NCBI GenBank assembly: GCA_049314535.1
Contig: JBMOEX010000066.1
Span: 1-12,342, forward strand
DNA from: LMEP-6097 sp049314535
GTDB taxonomy: Bacteria > Cyanobacteriota > Vampirovibrionia > LMEP-6097
Length of the DNA: 12,342 nucleotides
Direction of reading: 5' to 3'
In this document: piece by piece, positions 5,521-12,342 of the stretch
Layout: each line of letters begins with the position of its first letter
How positions within the stretch are numbered: the stretch's first letter is position 1
The notes under the pieces: model-generated
The model's database searches: none
Seen by the model: only the letters and a program-made list of their open reading frames with translations
Told to the model about the DNA's origin: nothing
Translations under genes and position numbers: made by a program

Positions 5521-6729
5521 ATGCTAAATCGCAGCATTAGTAAAAGTATTTTAAAACTAGCTAAGAAGTATCCAGTACTTACGCTAACTGGTCCTAGGCA
5601 GTCTGGCAAGACTACTTTACTTAGAAATTTATTTCCAGATTATACTTACGTAAATTTAGAAAATCTTAGAGAATTAAATTTCGCAAACAAAGATCCAGAA
5701 GGCTTCTTAGCGAGATATTCAGATGGAGTGATTATTGATGAAATTCAAAACGCTCCTCATTTAACATCATATATTCAAGTCATAGTCGATGAGAGAAAAA
5801 AAGATGCGATGTTTATACTTACTGGCAGCCAGAATTTTTCTTTAATAGAGTCAGTGAATCAATCTTTAGCTGGTAGGACAGCTATTTTTGAGCTATTACC
5901 TTTTAGTTATGAGGAAATAAAAGATTCTAAATATCATAAAGAATTTAAAGCCAAGACTAGTAAAAAGCAAATAGCCTCTGTAAATGAGAAATTAAATATT
6001 GATAAGCTGATGTTTAAAGGCTTTTATCCAAGAATCTACGATAAAAATATCCCAGCTTCTGATTTTTATGCAGACTATATAAAGACTTATGTAGAAAGGG
6101 ATTTAAGACAGCTTAAAGCTATTCATAATCTTAGTAGTTTTAAAAAATTTCTAGGACTCTGTGCAGCTAGAATAGGACAGCCTTTAAATTTAACTAATAT
6201 CTCTTCTGATTTAGGAGTATCATCTACGACTTTAAAAGAGTGGCTGAGTGTCTTAGAGGCGAGCTACATCATTTATCTCTTGCAGCCTTTTAGTTTGAAT
6301 ATTAATAAACAACTCACTAAATCACCGAAGCTCTATTTTATTGATACGGGTTTACTGATTTATCTTTTAAATATTAATAGACCAGAAGATTTATTCATGC
6401 ACAGTTTAAGAGGTAATATTTTTGAGAATTTGATAGTCATAGAGATTTTAAAAAGGAATCTGAATCAGCATTTGAGACCAAATATTTTTTTCTATAGAGA
6501 TCGCCAGCATGAAGTAGATCTGATTTATAAAACGAAAAAAGCGGGCTATGCTGCTCTAGAAATTAAGTCAGCGAGTACCTACATTAGTGAGTTTCAGCAT
6601 AGTCTTCAGTATCTAAAAAAGATTTTAGGTGAGGAACTCACTAGAGAAGAGCTGATCTATACTGGTACAGAGACTTATCAGTTAAAGGAATTAAGGATTA
6701 ATAATATAGCGAGCCTAGAAATTGTCTAA
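5521..6729 (+). CDS. AAA+ ATP-binding protein with DUF4143 C-terminal domain
   Basis: 402 residues in the widespread archaeal-type/COG1373 ATPase family. The N-terminal AAA-like domain has Walker A GPRQSGKTT (24-32), Walker B GVIIDEIQ (69-76) and a sensor-1 segment FILTGSQN (98-105). A winged-helix-like part (about 205-250) leads into DUF4143, where FYRDRQHEVDLI (324-335) and ALEIKS (345-350) resemble the E-x-D…E-x-K core of PD-(D/E)xK nucleases. The family's role is not established; it is frequently transferred and turns up beside toxin-like genes. Here it is a single gene behind a long inverted repeat, and its 3' end overlaps the convergent pentapeptide gene by four bases. ATG 5521 with AGGA three bases upstream gives the typical N-terminus. 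Length is normal and all ATPase motifs are intact, so it is probably functional. Confidence 0.92.
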   Translation: MLNRSISKSILKLAKKYPVLTLTGPRQSGKTTLLRNLFPDYTYVNLENLRELNFANKDPEGFLARYSDGVIIDEIQNAPHLTSYIQVIVDERKKDAMFILTGSQNFSLIESVNQSLAGRTAIFELLPFSYEEIKDSKYHKEFKAKTSKKQIASVNEKLNIDKLMFKGFYPRIYDKNIPASDFYADYIKTYVERDLRQLKAIHNLSSFKKFLGLCAARIGQPLNLTNISSDLGVSSTTLKEWLSVLEASYIIYLLQPFSLNINKQLTKSPKLYFIDTGLLIYLLNINRPEDLFMHSLRGNIFENLIVIEILKRNLNQHLRPNIFFYRDRQHEVDLIYKTKKAGYAALEIKSASTYISEFQHSLQYLKKILGEELTREELIYTGTETYQLKELRINNIASLEIV

Positions 6730-8600
6730 ATAAATGCAAGAAAATCATGTGTCTTGTACATTTCTTGTGTCTTACGACTAGCTTGTGCACCTGCGATTTC
6801 TAATCTTACTCCTTGATTTGTTGTATCAGAGCGAATTCCTAAAGTAGCTAATCCTAGCTGAGAATAGGCTTTCTCTGTTTTAGCATCAGTTCTGCGAGGG
6901 TCTGGGCATACATGTCCTGAGCCATATATCATCAGATATTTAGGGTTTATACTGGTATCTATTGCAGTTTGGATTCTCTCTACAATAAAAGGTTCTGATT
7001 CCCCTTGCCTAATTGGACCGCACCATTGAGTCTGGTTTGCAGTATATTGCAGATTAATTCTATTATTTCCATCATCATATCTTCGAGGAGTTGAATTATT
7101 GTCGGAATCTGCACAGATAATATCTACTTGATTATTTTTAGCAGCTTTTAGTAAAGTTTCCCAAGAGTCTCTGCGGGAGTCATTCCCACAGAACTTATCC
7201 AGAAGTATTTTTAGATTTCCCTCTGCTTTCTCTGGGTCTTTTCCGTTCATAAAAGAATCTAGGTCTTTTTGAAATCTATGATTAATTTCTAGTGCGATAA
7301 AACTCAGTCCCGCCTTTTTTAAATCTGGCATCAACCTAGCTATTTCTTCACGATGTTTAACATCTCCGTGATCTTCACCTATAGCTAGTCCAGGAAAGAG
7401 TTCCCAAGTATTTGTAATAAATTTTAATAGAGGTTCTTGGGCATTAGAGCTCTCATTTAGACTGTTCTGTAGTATCTTAATTTTCTCTTCTATCTCTGGA
7501 GAACGTTTTTCTAAGGACTCTAAATAAACCTGTTCATGTTTTTCATTTTTTAGAAATTGCCGAAAGGCTTCCGGTAAGACTGCTGCACGTAAATCTGTTT
7601 TATTAAAAATTATTGTATCCCATGTCGAGGGTTCAAACTTAGCCATTATGAGAAAAGCATTAGTAAAGTCAGCTCGAGAGAAATCCCCACTTAGAGATGC
7701 CTCCGATAAATTAGTACCTCTAAATCTGGTCCCTATGGCATTTACGTCTTTTAATGAGGCTGCTTCTAAATCTGCACCTGTCAAATTAGCATTACTCAGA
7801 TTGGCTTTATTTAAAATTACTCCTTGAAGTAAGTTATTTTGCATTTTTGGTATACCAGCTTCAACAAATTTTCTGGATTCCTTCGCATCAGATTCCATCC
7901 TCATGTACCCACGAGCATTGAAAATGTATTCTGTCTCCTGATCAACTGATAAATTTGCATTACTTAGATTTGCACCACTTAAATTTGCCTCTCTGAGTGA
8001 AGTTCCTTGGAGATTTGCGTCAGTAAAGTCAGCTCCAGTCATTATATTTTTATCAAAATTTAGACATCCAAGATCTGATTTAGAGAAATTAGCATTAGTA
8101 AAATTAACATTACTGAGATCTAGAAGAGACCAGTGTCTTAGGTCTTTCTGAGAGAAGTCTTGACCACTAAGGTCGCTTACTCCTAGTTCTTTTAAGCTGA
8201 TTAAATTTGATAAAGCATCTAGTTTAAATCCATTACTTATATTTTTGATAATGGCAGAAGCCTTTTTATCTTCTATCTGGAAGCTTGTTTTAAGATCCTC
8301 TTTTAAGTTATTAAGCAGCTGATCTAGTTGTTGATTAATTGTGGTGCTGCTTTTTTCTCCTGCTTCCACATTAAAGTTTTGAGTATTAATTTGCTGCTCT
8401 GTAAAATTTATTAGAGCTAATTTAATATTTCCAAGATGTTCAGAGGATTTAAAGTGATTTATTAATTCGCTCTTTTTCTCTTGATTTGGAGATTCAATCT
8501 CCCGCTTAATCAGTCCGTCTAAATATGTTGATAATTTTCCTATTCTCGTATTGAAAACAGTAGCTATATCTGTACTGATTCGAGAGTTTACTCCAAGCAT
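6726..8600 (-). CDS. Pentapeptide-repeat protein fused to a TIKI/ChaN/EreA-like C-terminal domain
   Basis: 624 residues from ATG 8600, which has AAAAGAG about nine bases upstream; a TTG at 8627 would add nine residues. Residues 1 to about 140 are helical, polar and rich in Gln, Asn and Lys, with coiled-coil potential and no signal peptide or membrane segment. Pentapeptide repeats A(D/N)Lxx follow in two blocks (about 142-218 and 258-340, e.g. ANLSGANLSNANLS), split by a 40-residue non-repeat insert; these fold as a quadrilateral beta-helix. After a helical linker (about 345-395) the last 225 residues have GEDHGD (408-413), ALEI with E438, and YGSGHV (559-564). Two GxxH motifs with a Glu between them are the metal-site hallmark of the TIKI/TraB/ChaN/EreA superfamily, so a hydrolase, peptidase or heme-type role is possible. 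The substrate is unknown. It is convergent with the ATPase and divergent from murC. Confidence 0.85.
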   Translation of the reverse strand: MLGVNSRISTDIATVFNTRIGKLSTYLDGLIKREIESPNQEKKSELINHFKSSEHLGNIKLALINFTEQQINTQNFNVEAGEKSSTTINQQLDQLLNNLKEDLKTSFQIEDKKASAIIKNISNGFKLDALSNLISLKELGVSDLSGQDFSQKDLRHWSLLDLSNVNFTNANFSKSDLGCLNFDKNIMTGADFTDANLQGTSLREANLSGANLSNANLSVDQETEYIFNARGYMRMESDAKESRKFVEAGIPKMQNNLLQGVILNKANLSNANLTGADLEAASLKDVNAIGTRFRGTNLSEASLSGDFSRADFTNAFLIMAKFEPSTWDTIIFNKTDLRAAVLPEAFRQFLKNEKHEQVYLESLEKRSPEIEEKIKILQNSLNESSNAQEPLLKFITNTWELFPGLAIGEDHGDVKHREEIARLMPDLKKAGLSFIALEINHRFQKDLDSFMNGKDPEKAEGNLKILLDKFCGNDSRRDSWETLLKAAKNNQVDIICADSDNNSTPRRYDDGNNRINLQYTANQTQWCGPIRQGESEPFIVERIQTAIDTSINPKYLMIYGSGHVCPDPRRTDAKTEKAYSQLGLATLGIRSDTTNQGVRLEIAGAQASRKTQEMYKTHDFLAFI

Positions 8601-8627
8601 TATATAAGGCTCTTTTATTTCGTACAA

Positions 8628-8699
8628 AGCACCATTTATAATAAATTTGACTAAAATGTGAATTTTACTATTTTACTGTAATATATAATAACCACTTCC
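8628..8699. promoter_or_regulatory. Divergent promoter region of the pentapeptide gene and murC
   Basis: A very AT-rich 72-base gap. On the plus strand TATAAT (8684-8689) is a perfect -10 but has no well-spaced -35: TTTACT at 8664-8669 gives only 14 bases, TTGACT at 8647-8652 gives 31. Transcription from it would begin only a few bases before ATG 8700, giving a nearly leaderless murC mRNA. On the minus strand TATTAT within 8650-8660 could be a -10 for the pentapeptide gene. Confidence 0.35.
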
Positions 8700-10154
8700 A
8701 TGACTTTGACTCAAACCATGAACCTAACAGACTTTAAACACATCCGCTTTCTAGGAGCCGAAGGCATAGGCATGCGAGCTTTAATCGCTATTCTTGAAGA
8801 TAAAATTTCACAAGGTGAATTAAATTCTGATTTTAAAATTTCTAAAAGTGATCTTTCCTATAAAACTAATGATCCTTTAGATGAAAGCATAGACCTAGTA
8901 GTTCGTAGTACCGCAGTGCGAGCGGATGACCCCGATATGCTGTTTATGCAGAAGCATAATATTCCAGTGATACACCGCTCGGAAATGTTAAACCTGCTCA
9001 GCGAGGATGCTAAACAGATAGTTATTTCAGGCACTCATGGTAAAACTAGCACCTCCGCTCTGACCACGCACCTTCTAACTAAACTAGGCTTAGAGCCAGG
9101 CTTTGCCGTAGGTGGCGTGCTAAAAGATTATAAAGCTAATGGTAAAGCGGCTCCTAAATCTTCTGCTTTGAATGATGGTCCATCAGGCTATTTCGTCATG
9201 GAGGGTGATGAATCTGATAAAAGTTTTATGCGCACCACACCATATATAGCGGTGGTGACTGATGTAGAAGCTGATCATTTAGAAAACTATCCCGGTGGGC
9301 TAGCTGAGATACAGGCTTGCTTTAAAGATTTTTTAGATAGGGCTGAATATAAAATAGTCTGCATTAATAATCCTTTTTTAAAGGCTTATGCGGAAAATAT
9401 TCTAAAAGAAAGACCTGATTTAACAGGGAGAATACTCAGCTATAGCAGCACTGATGAATCAGCTGATTTATTTATAAACCTAGAAAATAGTTCGCTACAT
9501 TTTCAGTCTTTAGATTCTGGTCATTTAGATTTAGCTATCTCTGGAAAATTTAATTTATTAAACGCCTGTGCAAGCCTTTTAGTAGCTCATATTTTAGGTT
9601 TTAAAACTACAGAAGCTAAAGCTCTATTTAAAGATTTCCATGGTACTCAGCGCCGCATGGAGCTTATAAACTCAAATGAAATGGAAATTTATGATGACTA
9701 TGCTCACCACCCAAGTGAAATTAAGGCTCTGCTTGATTCTGTAAAAGCTATGCTAAAAACGAGTACTGATAAGGCTCTCTTTATATATCAGCCGCATCAT
9801 CCTGAAAGAACACAGCAGTTCTGGGGTGATTTCGTAAAAGTTTTTAAAGAATTTCCAGAAAATATAGATGTACTGCTTTTAGATATTTATGTAGCTCGAA
9901 GTCAGCATATAGAGGGCGTTAATAGTAAAAAGATGGCTAAAGAAATAGCTTTAAATAATGTTAAATACCTAGACCCTAATGAAAATCTCTCTGCAAGCGA
10001 AGCTAAAGAAGCTGATGTGCAGGGGAATTTTAAAGATATAGCGATGACCCTGAAACCACTTATTGATAAGCGTATTCAGACGCTAGAATATAAAAAAATA
10101 TTTTTTGTTGGGGCGGGGAATATTTCTAAGATTGCGGAGAAGTATAGGGCGTAG
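8700..10154 (+). CDS. murC: UDP-N-acetylmuramate--L-alanine ligase
   Basis: Cytoplasmic ATP-dependent ligase that adds L-alanine to UDP-MurNAc, the first peptide-stem step of peptidoglycan synthesis. The 484 residues fit the family (about 450-490). The N-terminal UDP-binding domain has FLGAEGIGMRAL (17-28; usually GIGGxGMSAL) and VRSTAVRADDPD (68-79). The ATP-binding P-loop is GTHGKTSTS (111-119), followed by MEGDESDKSF (167-176) and TDVEADHLENY (187-197). Domain 3 has HGTQRRMELI (314-323), DDYAHHPSEI (332-341) and YQPHHPERT (363-371), all MurC hallmarks. Mpl, the recycling ligase of the same superfamily, would differ in the last motifs. A loop near residues 141-163 is longer than usual. ATG 8700 is followed by another in-frame ATG at 8718; neither has a Shine-Dalgarno site. 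No other mur or division genes are alongside, unlike the usual dcw cluster. Confidence 0.93.
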   Translation: MTLTQTMNLTDFKHIRFLGAEGIGMRALIAILEDKISQGELNSDFKISKSDLSYKTNDPLDESIDLVVRSTAVRADDPDMLFMQKHNIPVIHRSEMLNLLSEDAKQIVISGTHGKTSTSALTTHLLTKLGLEPGFAVGGVLKDYKANGKAAPKSSALNDGPSGYFVMEGDESDKSFMRTTPYIAVVTDVEADHLENYPGGLAEIQACFKDFLDRAEYKIVCINNPFLKAYAENILKERPDLTGRILSYSSTDESADLFINLENSSLHFQSLDSGHLDLAISGKFNLLNACASLLVAHILGFKTTEAKALFKDFHGTQRRMELINSNEMEIYDDYAHHPSEIKALLDSVKAMLKTSTDKALFIYQPHHPERTQQFWGDFVKVFKEFPENIDVLLLDIYVARSQHIEGVNSKKMAKEIALNNVKYLDPNENLSASEAKEADVQGNFKDIAMTLKPLIDKRIQTLEYKKIFFVGAGNISKIAEKYRA

Positions 10155-10253
10155 GGATTGTTTGCTACGATAAGTGTGAGTCATTCCTTGAGATGATTTT
10201 AATAGTTCTTAACTGAATCTTTAAAATTTTTGTGATAGACTGATGTTACTACG

Positions 10254-10304
10254 CTATAGTGCTTGCTATAGAACCCCCAGACTCTTAGGAGATCTGGGTT
10301 TTTT
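10254..10304 (+). terminator. Tandem hairpins ending in a T-run between murC and the NYN gene
   Basis: CTATAG-TGCTTG-CTATAG (10254-10271) forms a small hairpin. It is followed by AACCC-cc-AGA-c-CTC, loop TTAG, GAG-a-TCT-GGGTT (10272-10300, with small bulges), then T to 10304. It is a credible intrinsic terminator for murC, about 120 bases behind the stop. Only three bases separate the T-run from ATG 10308, so it may also control the next gene. Confidence 0.65.
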
Positions 10305-10307
10305 ATT

Positions 10308-10963
10308 ATGAAGAGAAGGTGTAATTTCTATATAGATGGTTTTAATTGGTATCATCGTTTGGATGCCTATCAGAAAGCAACATCTGAATGCTACAAATGG
10401 TTGAATTACAAGTCTTTATGTGATTCATTTCTTAGATTAGATCAAGAGTTACAAGAAATTTTCTTTTTTACAGCTATGACAGATCATTATGGTCAGGGAG
10501 CAGCAGAAAGACATGTGAAATATGTTAATGCTCTAAATGCTTTTGGAATTAAGGTGGTGAGGGGAAATTTTAAGAAAAAGACGGTCATATAACTCTTGAA
10601 GAAAAACAGACTGATTCAAATATTGTTGCTTACACACTTAGAGATGCTTTCCTGAATAAAGTCGATGATTTATTTATCTTATCTGCTGATACTGACATGG
10701 TTCCTATTGTGAAAATGGTTAAGCAAGAAGATTCTCTGAAAGATAAAAGAGTCATCATCATTCCACCACCATTTAGAGATAGTTACAAAAATCAAGATTA
10801 TCATCAAAAGAATTACTTTCCTTGTCACAAGACAAATGAACTTAAAGACTCTGGTGCAAGTGTGATTCCTGTTCGTTTTGATAAATTAAGAAGTCATATT
10901 TTGCCACCAGAAATTAATCACCAAGGATCAACGATCTTGATACCTAGAGAATATCTACATTAA
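10308..10963 (+). pseudogene. NYN-domain (PIN-like) putative RNase, split by a -1 frameshift
   Basis: Frame 1 runs from ATG 10308 to TAA 10592: RCNFYIDGFNWYHRL with the NYN catalytic Asp10 and Asn13, YKWLNYKSL, FFFTAM and VVRGNFKKK. The family's next part continues in the -1 frame from about 10580: DGHITLEEKQTD, then LFILSADTDMVPIVKM, the second acidic motif, to TAA 10961. Joined, they make about 218 residues, a normal length for the COG1432/LabA-like family, with no gap in the alignment I recall. The break falls in AAGAAAAAG (A-run 10575-10579); one extra A restores KKKDGHI. It could be a true inactivation, an assembly or sequencing error, or programmed slippage. The family is predicted to cleave RNA. 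There is no ribosome binding site; the ATG follows a terminator-like hairpin directly. It converges on the Abi-like gene 23 bases away. Confidence 0.8.
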
Positions 10964-10986
10964 ATCCAATGAAGAAGGGGGTTGTA

Positions 10987-11844
10987 TTAGCTTTCTGTGT
11001 CTTCAACTACAGTCATTTTATTCTCTAGACCGCTATAAAGGTGGATTAAAATTCCAGCCAAATACATGGCGGCTTCTATTTCTTCTTGATGTTCCTCAAA
11101 ATTATAAGGATATTTTTTCCTAGAATCTTTTTTGCCAGTATGCCTTCCATGATTATTAGTCAGATCAATAAATTGATCTGTAAGATTTATAATTGATTTC
11201 CAATTTTGACTAATCTTAAATTTAGAGAATACTGTATTTTTTGTAGTTTTAATTCCAGCTTCTGGCTGCTCGGATATTTTCTGGAATAATTTCTCTAAAA
11301 CTGAATAGGCATCATGAATGCAGTACTCATCTTTTTTAAAATATTTCTCTAAAGACTTTTTATATAATTCACTTAAAGCTTTATCTGAACTTAGATTTTC
11401 TAAAGTATCATCAATGCAAGCTTTATCTAATATTTCATCGCCACTCTTATAGAAAAATTTCTCTTGTTCATTAAATTTAAAGCCTAAGTCTATTAGAGAT
11501 AGCTTAATAATTTTGCTTATAGTTTCAGTCTTTACATAGCCTTTATTAACTAATATAGTTATTAGAAACCTGTAGCTATCTAGCTTTGATAGATTCTCCT
11601 TTATTGCATCAAGCAAAGAGCTCGTATCAAGATAAAAACTTTCAGTATAAGGCATTGAAAAGAACATATCATCTGTAAATTGTTTGTAAACCAGCCCTAG
11701 TTCTATGCATATGTCAAACAATGCTGATTTAGGGATTCTTATACGATCAAAGATATTATCGATCCGATTATAAAATTTCTCTAGCTCCTTTTCATAAGTA
11801 GCTTGTAAGCCAAATTCATCGTAATATTTTTTAATTAAGTTCAT
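10987..11844 (-). CDS. Hypothetical helical protein, C-terminus loosely like abortive-infection (Abi_C/HEPN) domains
   Basis: 285 residues, strongly helical, charged, cytoplasmic by appearance, with no signal peptide, membrane segment or repeat. I do not recognise the N-terminal part (1 to about 165; FYNRIDNIFDRIRIPKSAL, LDSYRFLITILVNKGYV). The C-terminal 110 residues have the outline of Abi C-terminal/HEPN-like helices: DEYCIHDAYSVLEKLF (172-187), LTNNHGRHTGKKDSRK (228-243) and EIEAAMYLAGILIHLY (255-270). An Asn/Arg-His-Gly segment before a last Ala-rich helix is how that family ends, but the Rx4-6H HEPN signature is not clear. Convergent with the NYN gene and divergent from the small membrane proteins. 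AT content and codon use match the neighbours. TATAAA about 20 bases before the ATG could be a -10 element without a good -35. Confidence 0.75.
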   Translation of the reverse strand: MNLIKKYYDEFGLQATYEKELEKFYNRIDNIFDRIRIPKSALFDICIELGLVYKQFTDDMFFSMPYTESFYLDTSSLLDAIKENLSKLDSYRFLITILVNKGYVKTETISKIIKLSLIDLGFKFNEQEKFFYKSGDEILDKACIDDTLENLSSDKALSELYKKSLEKYFKKDEYCIHDAYSVLEKLFQKISEQPEAGIKTTKNTVFSKFKISQNWKSIINLTDQFIDLTNNHGRHTGKKDSRKKYPYNFEEHQEEIEAAMYLAGILIHLYSGLENKMTVVEDTES

Positions 11845-11941
11845 CTTTTAAAGATTTTTATATTTCAATAATCTTAGTTTATTGTTGGGGAATTTTGACC
11901 CCTTATTTTTTCTCTTTGGTTTTGCCAAACTATTTACTATT

Positions 11942-12184
11942 ATGGATATACCAGAATCCTATAAGTATTGTGTTGATATTCTTAAGTTCACAGGTTTTGC
12001 CTTAATGAGCCCTCTTGCGACTACTTTATTCTTTTTGTTGACGGACTATCATTATCTGACAAATTTTTTTCATTATGTGTCTTTCGCTATATCTTTACTC
12101 TCTTCTGCTTTAGGACTAAAATGTATTTTAAGAGGATATCAACTTTTAGATAATTACTACTCAAGCGAGAAATCAACATTATGA
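11942..12184 (+). CDS. Small two-helix membrane protein, unknown function
   Basis: 80 residues from ATG 11942 (a TTG at 11882 in the same frame would add 20 and has no better signal). Two hydrophobic segments, about residues 10-34 (ILKFTGFALMSPLATTLFFL) and 42-64 (YVSFAISLLSSALGLKCIL), are joined by a short Tyr/His loop. The C-terminus is polar (LLDNYYSSEKSTL). No family is recognised. The stop codon overlaps the start of the next gene as ATGA, so the two are coupled and the frame is likely real despite the absence of a clear ribosome binding site. Confidence 0.55.
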   Translation: MDIPESYKYCVDILKFTGFALMSPLATTLFFLLTDYHYLTNFFHYVSFAISLLSSALGLKCILRGYQLLDNYYSSEKSTL

Positions 12185-12342
12185 TGGTCATGACTACTCA
12201 ACAAATCCTCACTATTTTTCTTATTGAAACTATAGTTCCGTGCCTTTTTCTTTTTGGTTTTCTGTATCCTTTTTATAAACGCAAAAAAGCTGCTGGGAAG
12301 CTAGATCCAAATAAATCTTTTTTAGAAAACTTGTGGGATAGT
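12181..12342 (+). CDS. Membrane-anchored protein, partial (C-terminus off the window)
   Basis: 54 codons are open to the window edge. ATG 12181 overlaps the TGA of the previous gene (ATGA); further in-frame ATGs at 12184 and 12190 are alternatives. After MTTQQ a single hydrophobic helix (about 9-29, ILTIFLIETIVPCLFLFGFL) is followed by the basic YKRKKAAGK, so the part after the helix should face the cytoplasm. The rest, LDPNKSFLENLWDS, is soluble. Too little is visible to name it. The paired arrangement suggests two subunits of one membrane complex. Confidence 0.55.
   Translation, partial: MMVMTTQQILTIFLIETIVPCLFLFGFLYPFYKRKKAAGKLDPNKSFLENLWDS

Noticed and set aside
8700..10154. Mpl (murein peptide ligase) as the identity of this ligase
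   Set aside because: DDYAHHPSEI, HGTQRRMELI and YQPHHPERT fit MurC; I do not see the Mpl-specific C-terminal motifs.
11884..11915. GGGG…CCCC followed by a T-rich stretch as a terminator
   Set aside because: Only four pairs around an eight-base loop, and it would sit in front of, not behind, the plus-strand gene.

Overview
The window is AT-rich, densely coding bacterial chromosome read with the standard code (TGA, TAG and TAA all end genes). The best taxonomic clue is the partial radical SAM protein at the left edge. Its CPEMCRFCLASYLTLPFR and LLGPSVTQHPEF segments match, as far as I recall, a family typical of Cyanobacteria. NuoA ends in AWKKGALDW, close to cyanobacterial NdhC. With the low GC, few clear Shine-Dalgarno sites and no photosynthesis genes, I infer a non-photosynthetic cyanobacterial relative (Melainabacteria/Vampirovibrionia type). 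This is an inference, not a proven placement.

Left third (1-5337), mostly housekeeping. On the minus strand a receiver-only response regulator, aroQ (type II 3-dehydroquinase) and the radical SAM gene form a tight, partly overlapping set. rsmD (16S rRNA methyltransferase) diverges from it. Next comes an HU-type nucleoid protein with a histone H1-like Lys/Ala tail, its own promoter, the only strong ribosome binding site in the window, and a strong terminator. A 217-base gap follows that can fold into a branched RNA. folD and nuoA form a coupled minus-strand pair, with nuoA detached from any other complex I gene.

Middle (5338-10154), more accessory. A 39-base near-perfect inverted repeat sits just upstream of a DUF4143-type AAA+ ATPase. 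Next to the repeat is what may be the cut-off 3' end of another gene. A convergent gene encodes a large protein joining pentapeptide repeats to a C-terminal domain with two GxxH motifs, which I read as the TIKI/TraB/ChaN/EreA metal-enzyme superfamily. It is the most unusual protein here. murC (peptidoglycan precursor ligase) diverges from it.

Right end (10155-12342), accessory. A NYN-domain putative RNase gene is split by a -1 frameshift at an A-tract and starts four bases after a terminator-like hairpin. It converges on an unrecognised helical protein whose C-terminus loosely resembles abortive-infection/HEPN domains. Two small membrane-protein genes joined by an ATGA overlap run off the edge.

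Folate, shikimate, peptidoglycan and ribosome-maturation genes are interleaved with ATPase, NYN and Abi-like genes. The latter set could be a small defence or mobile cluster, but no complete known defence system is recognisable. I see no tRNA, rRNA, CRISPR array, insertion sequence or replication origin.
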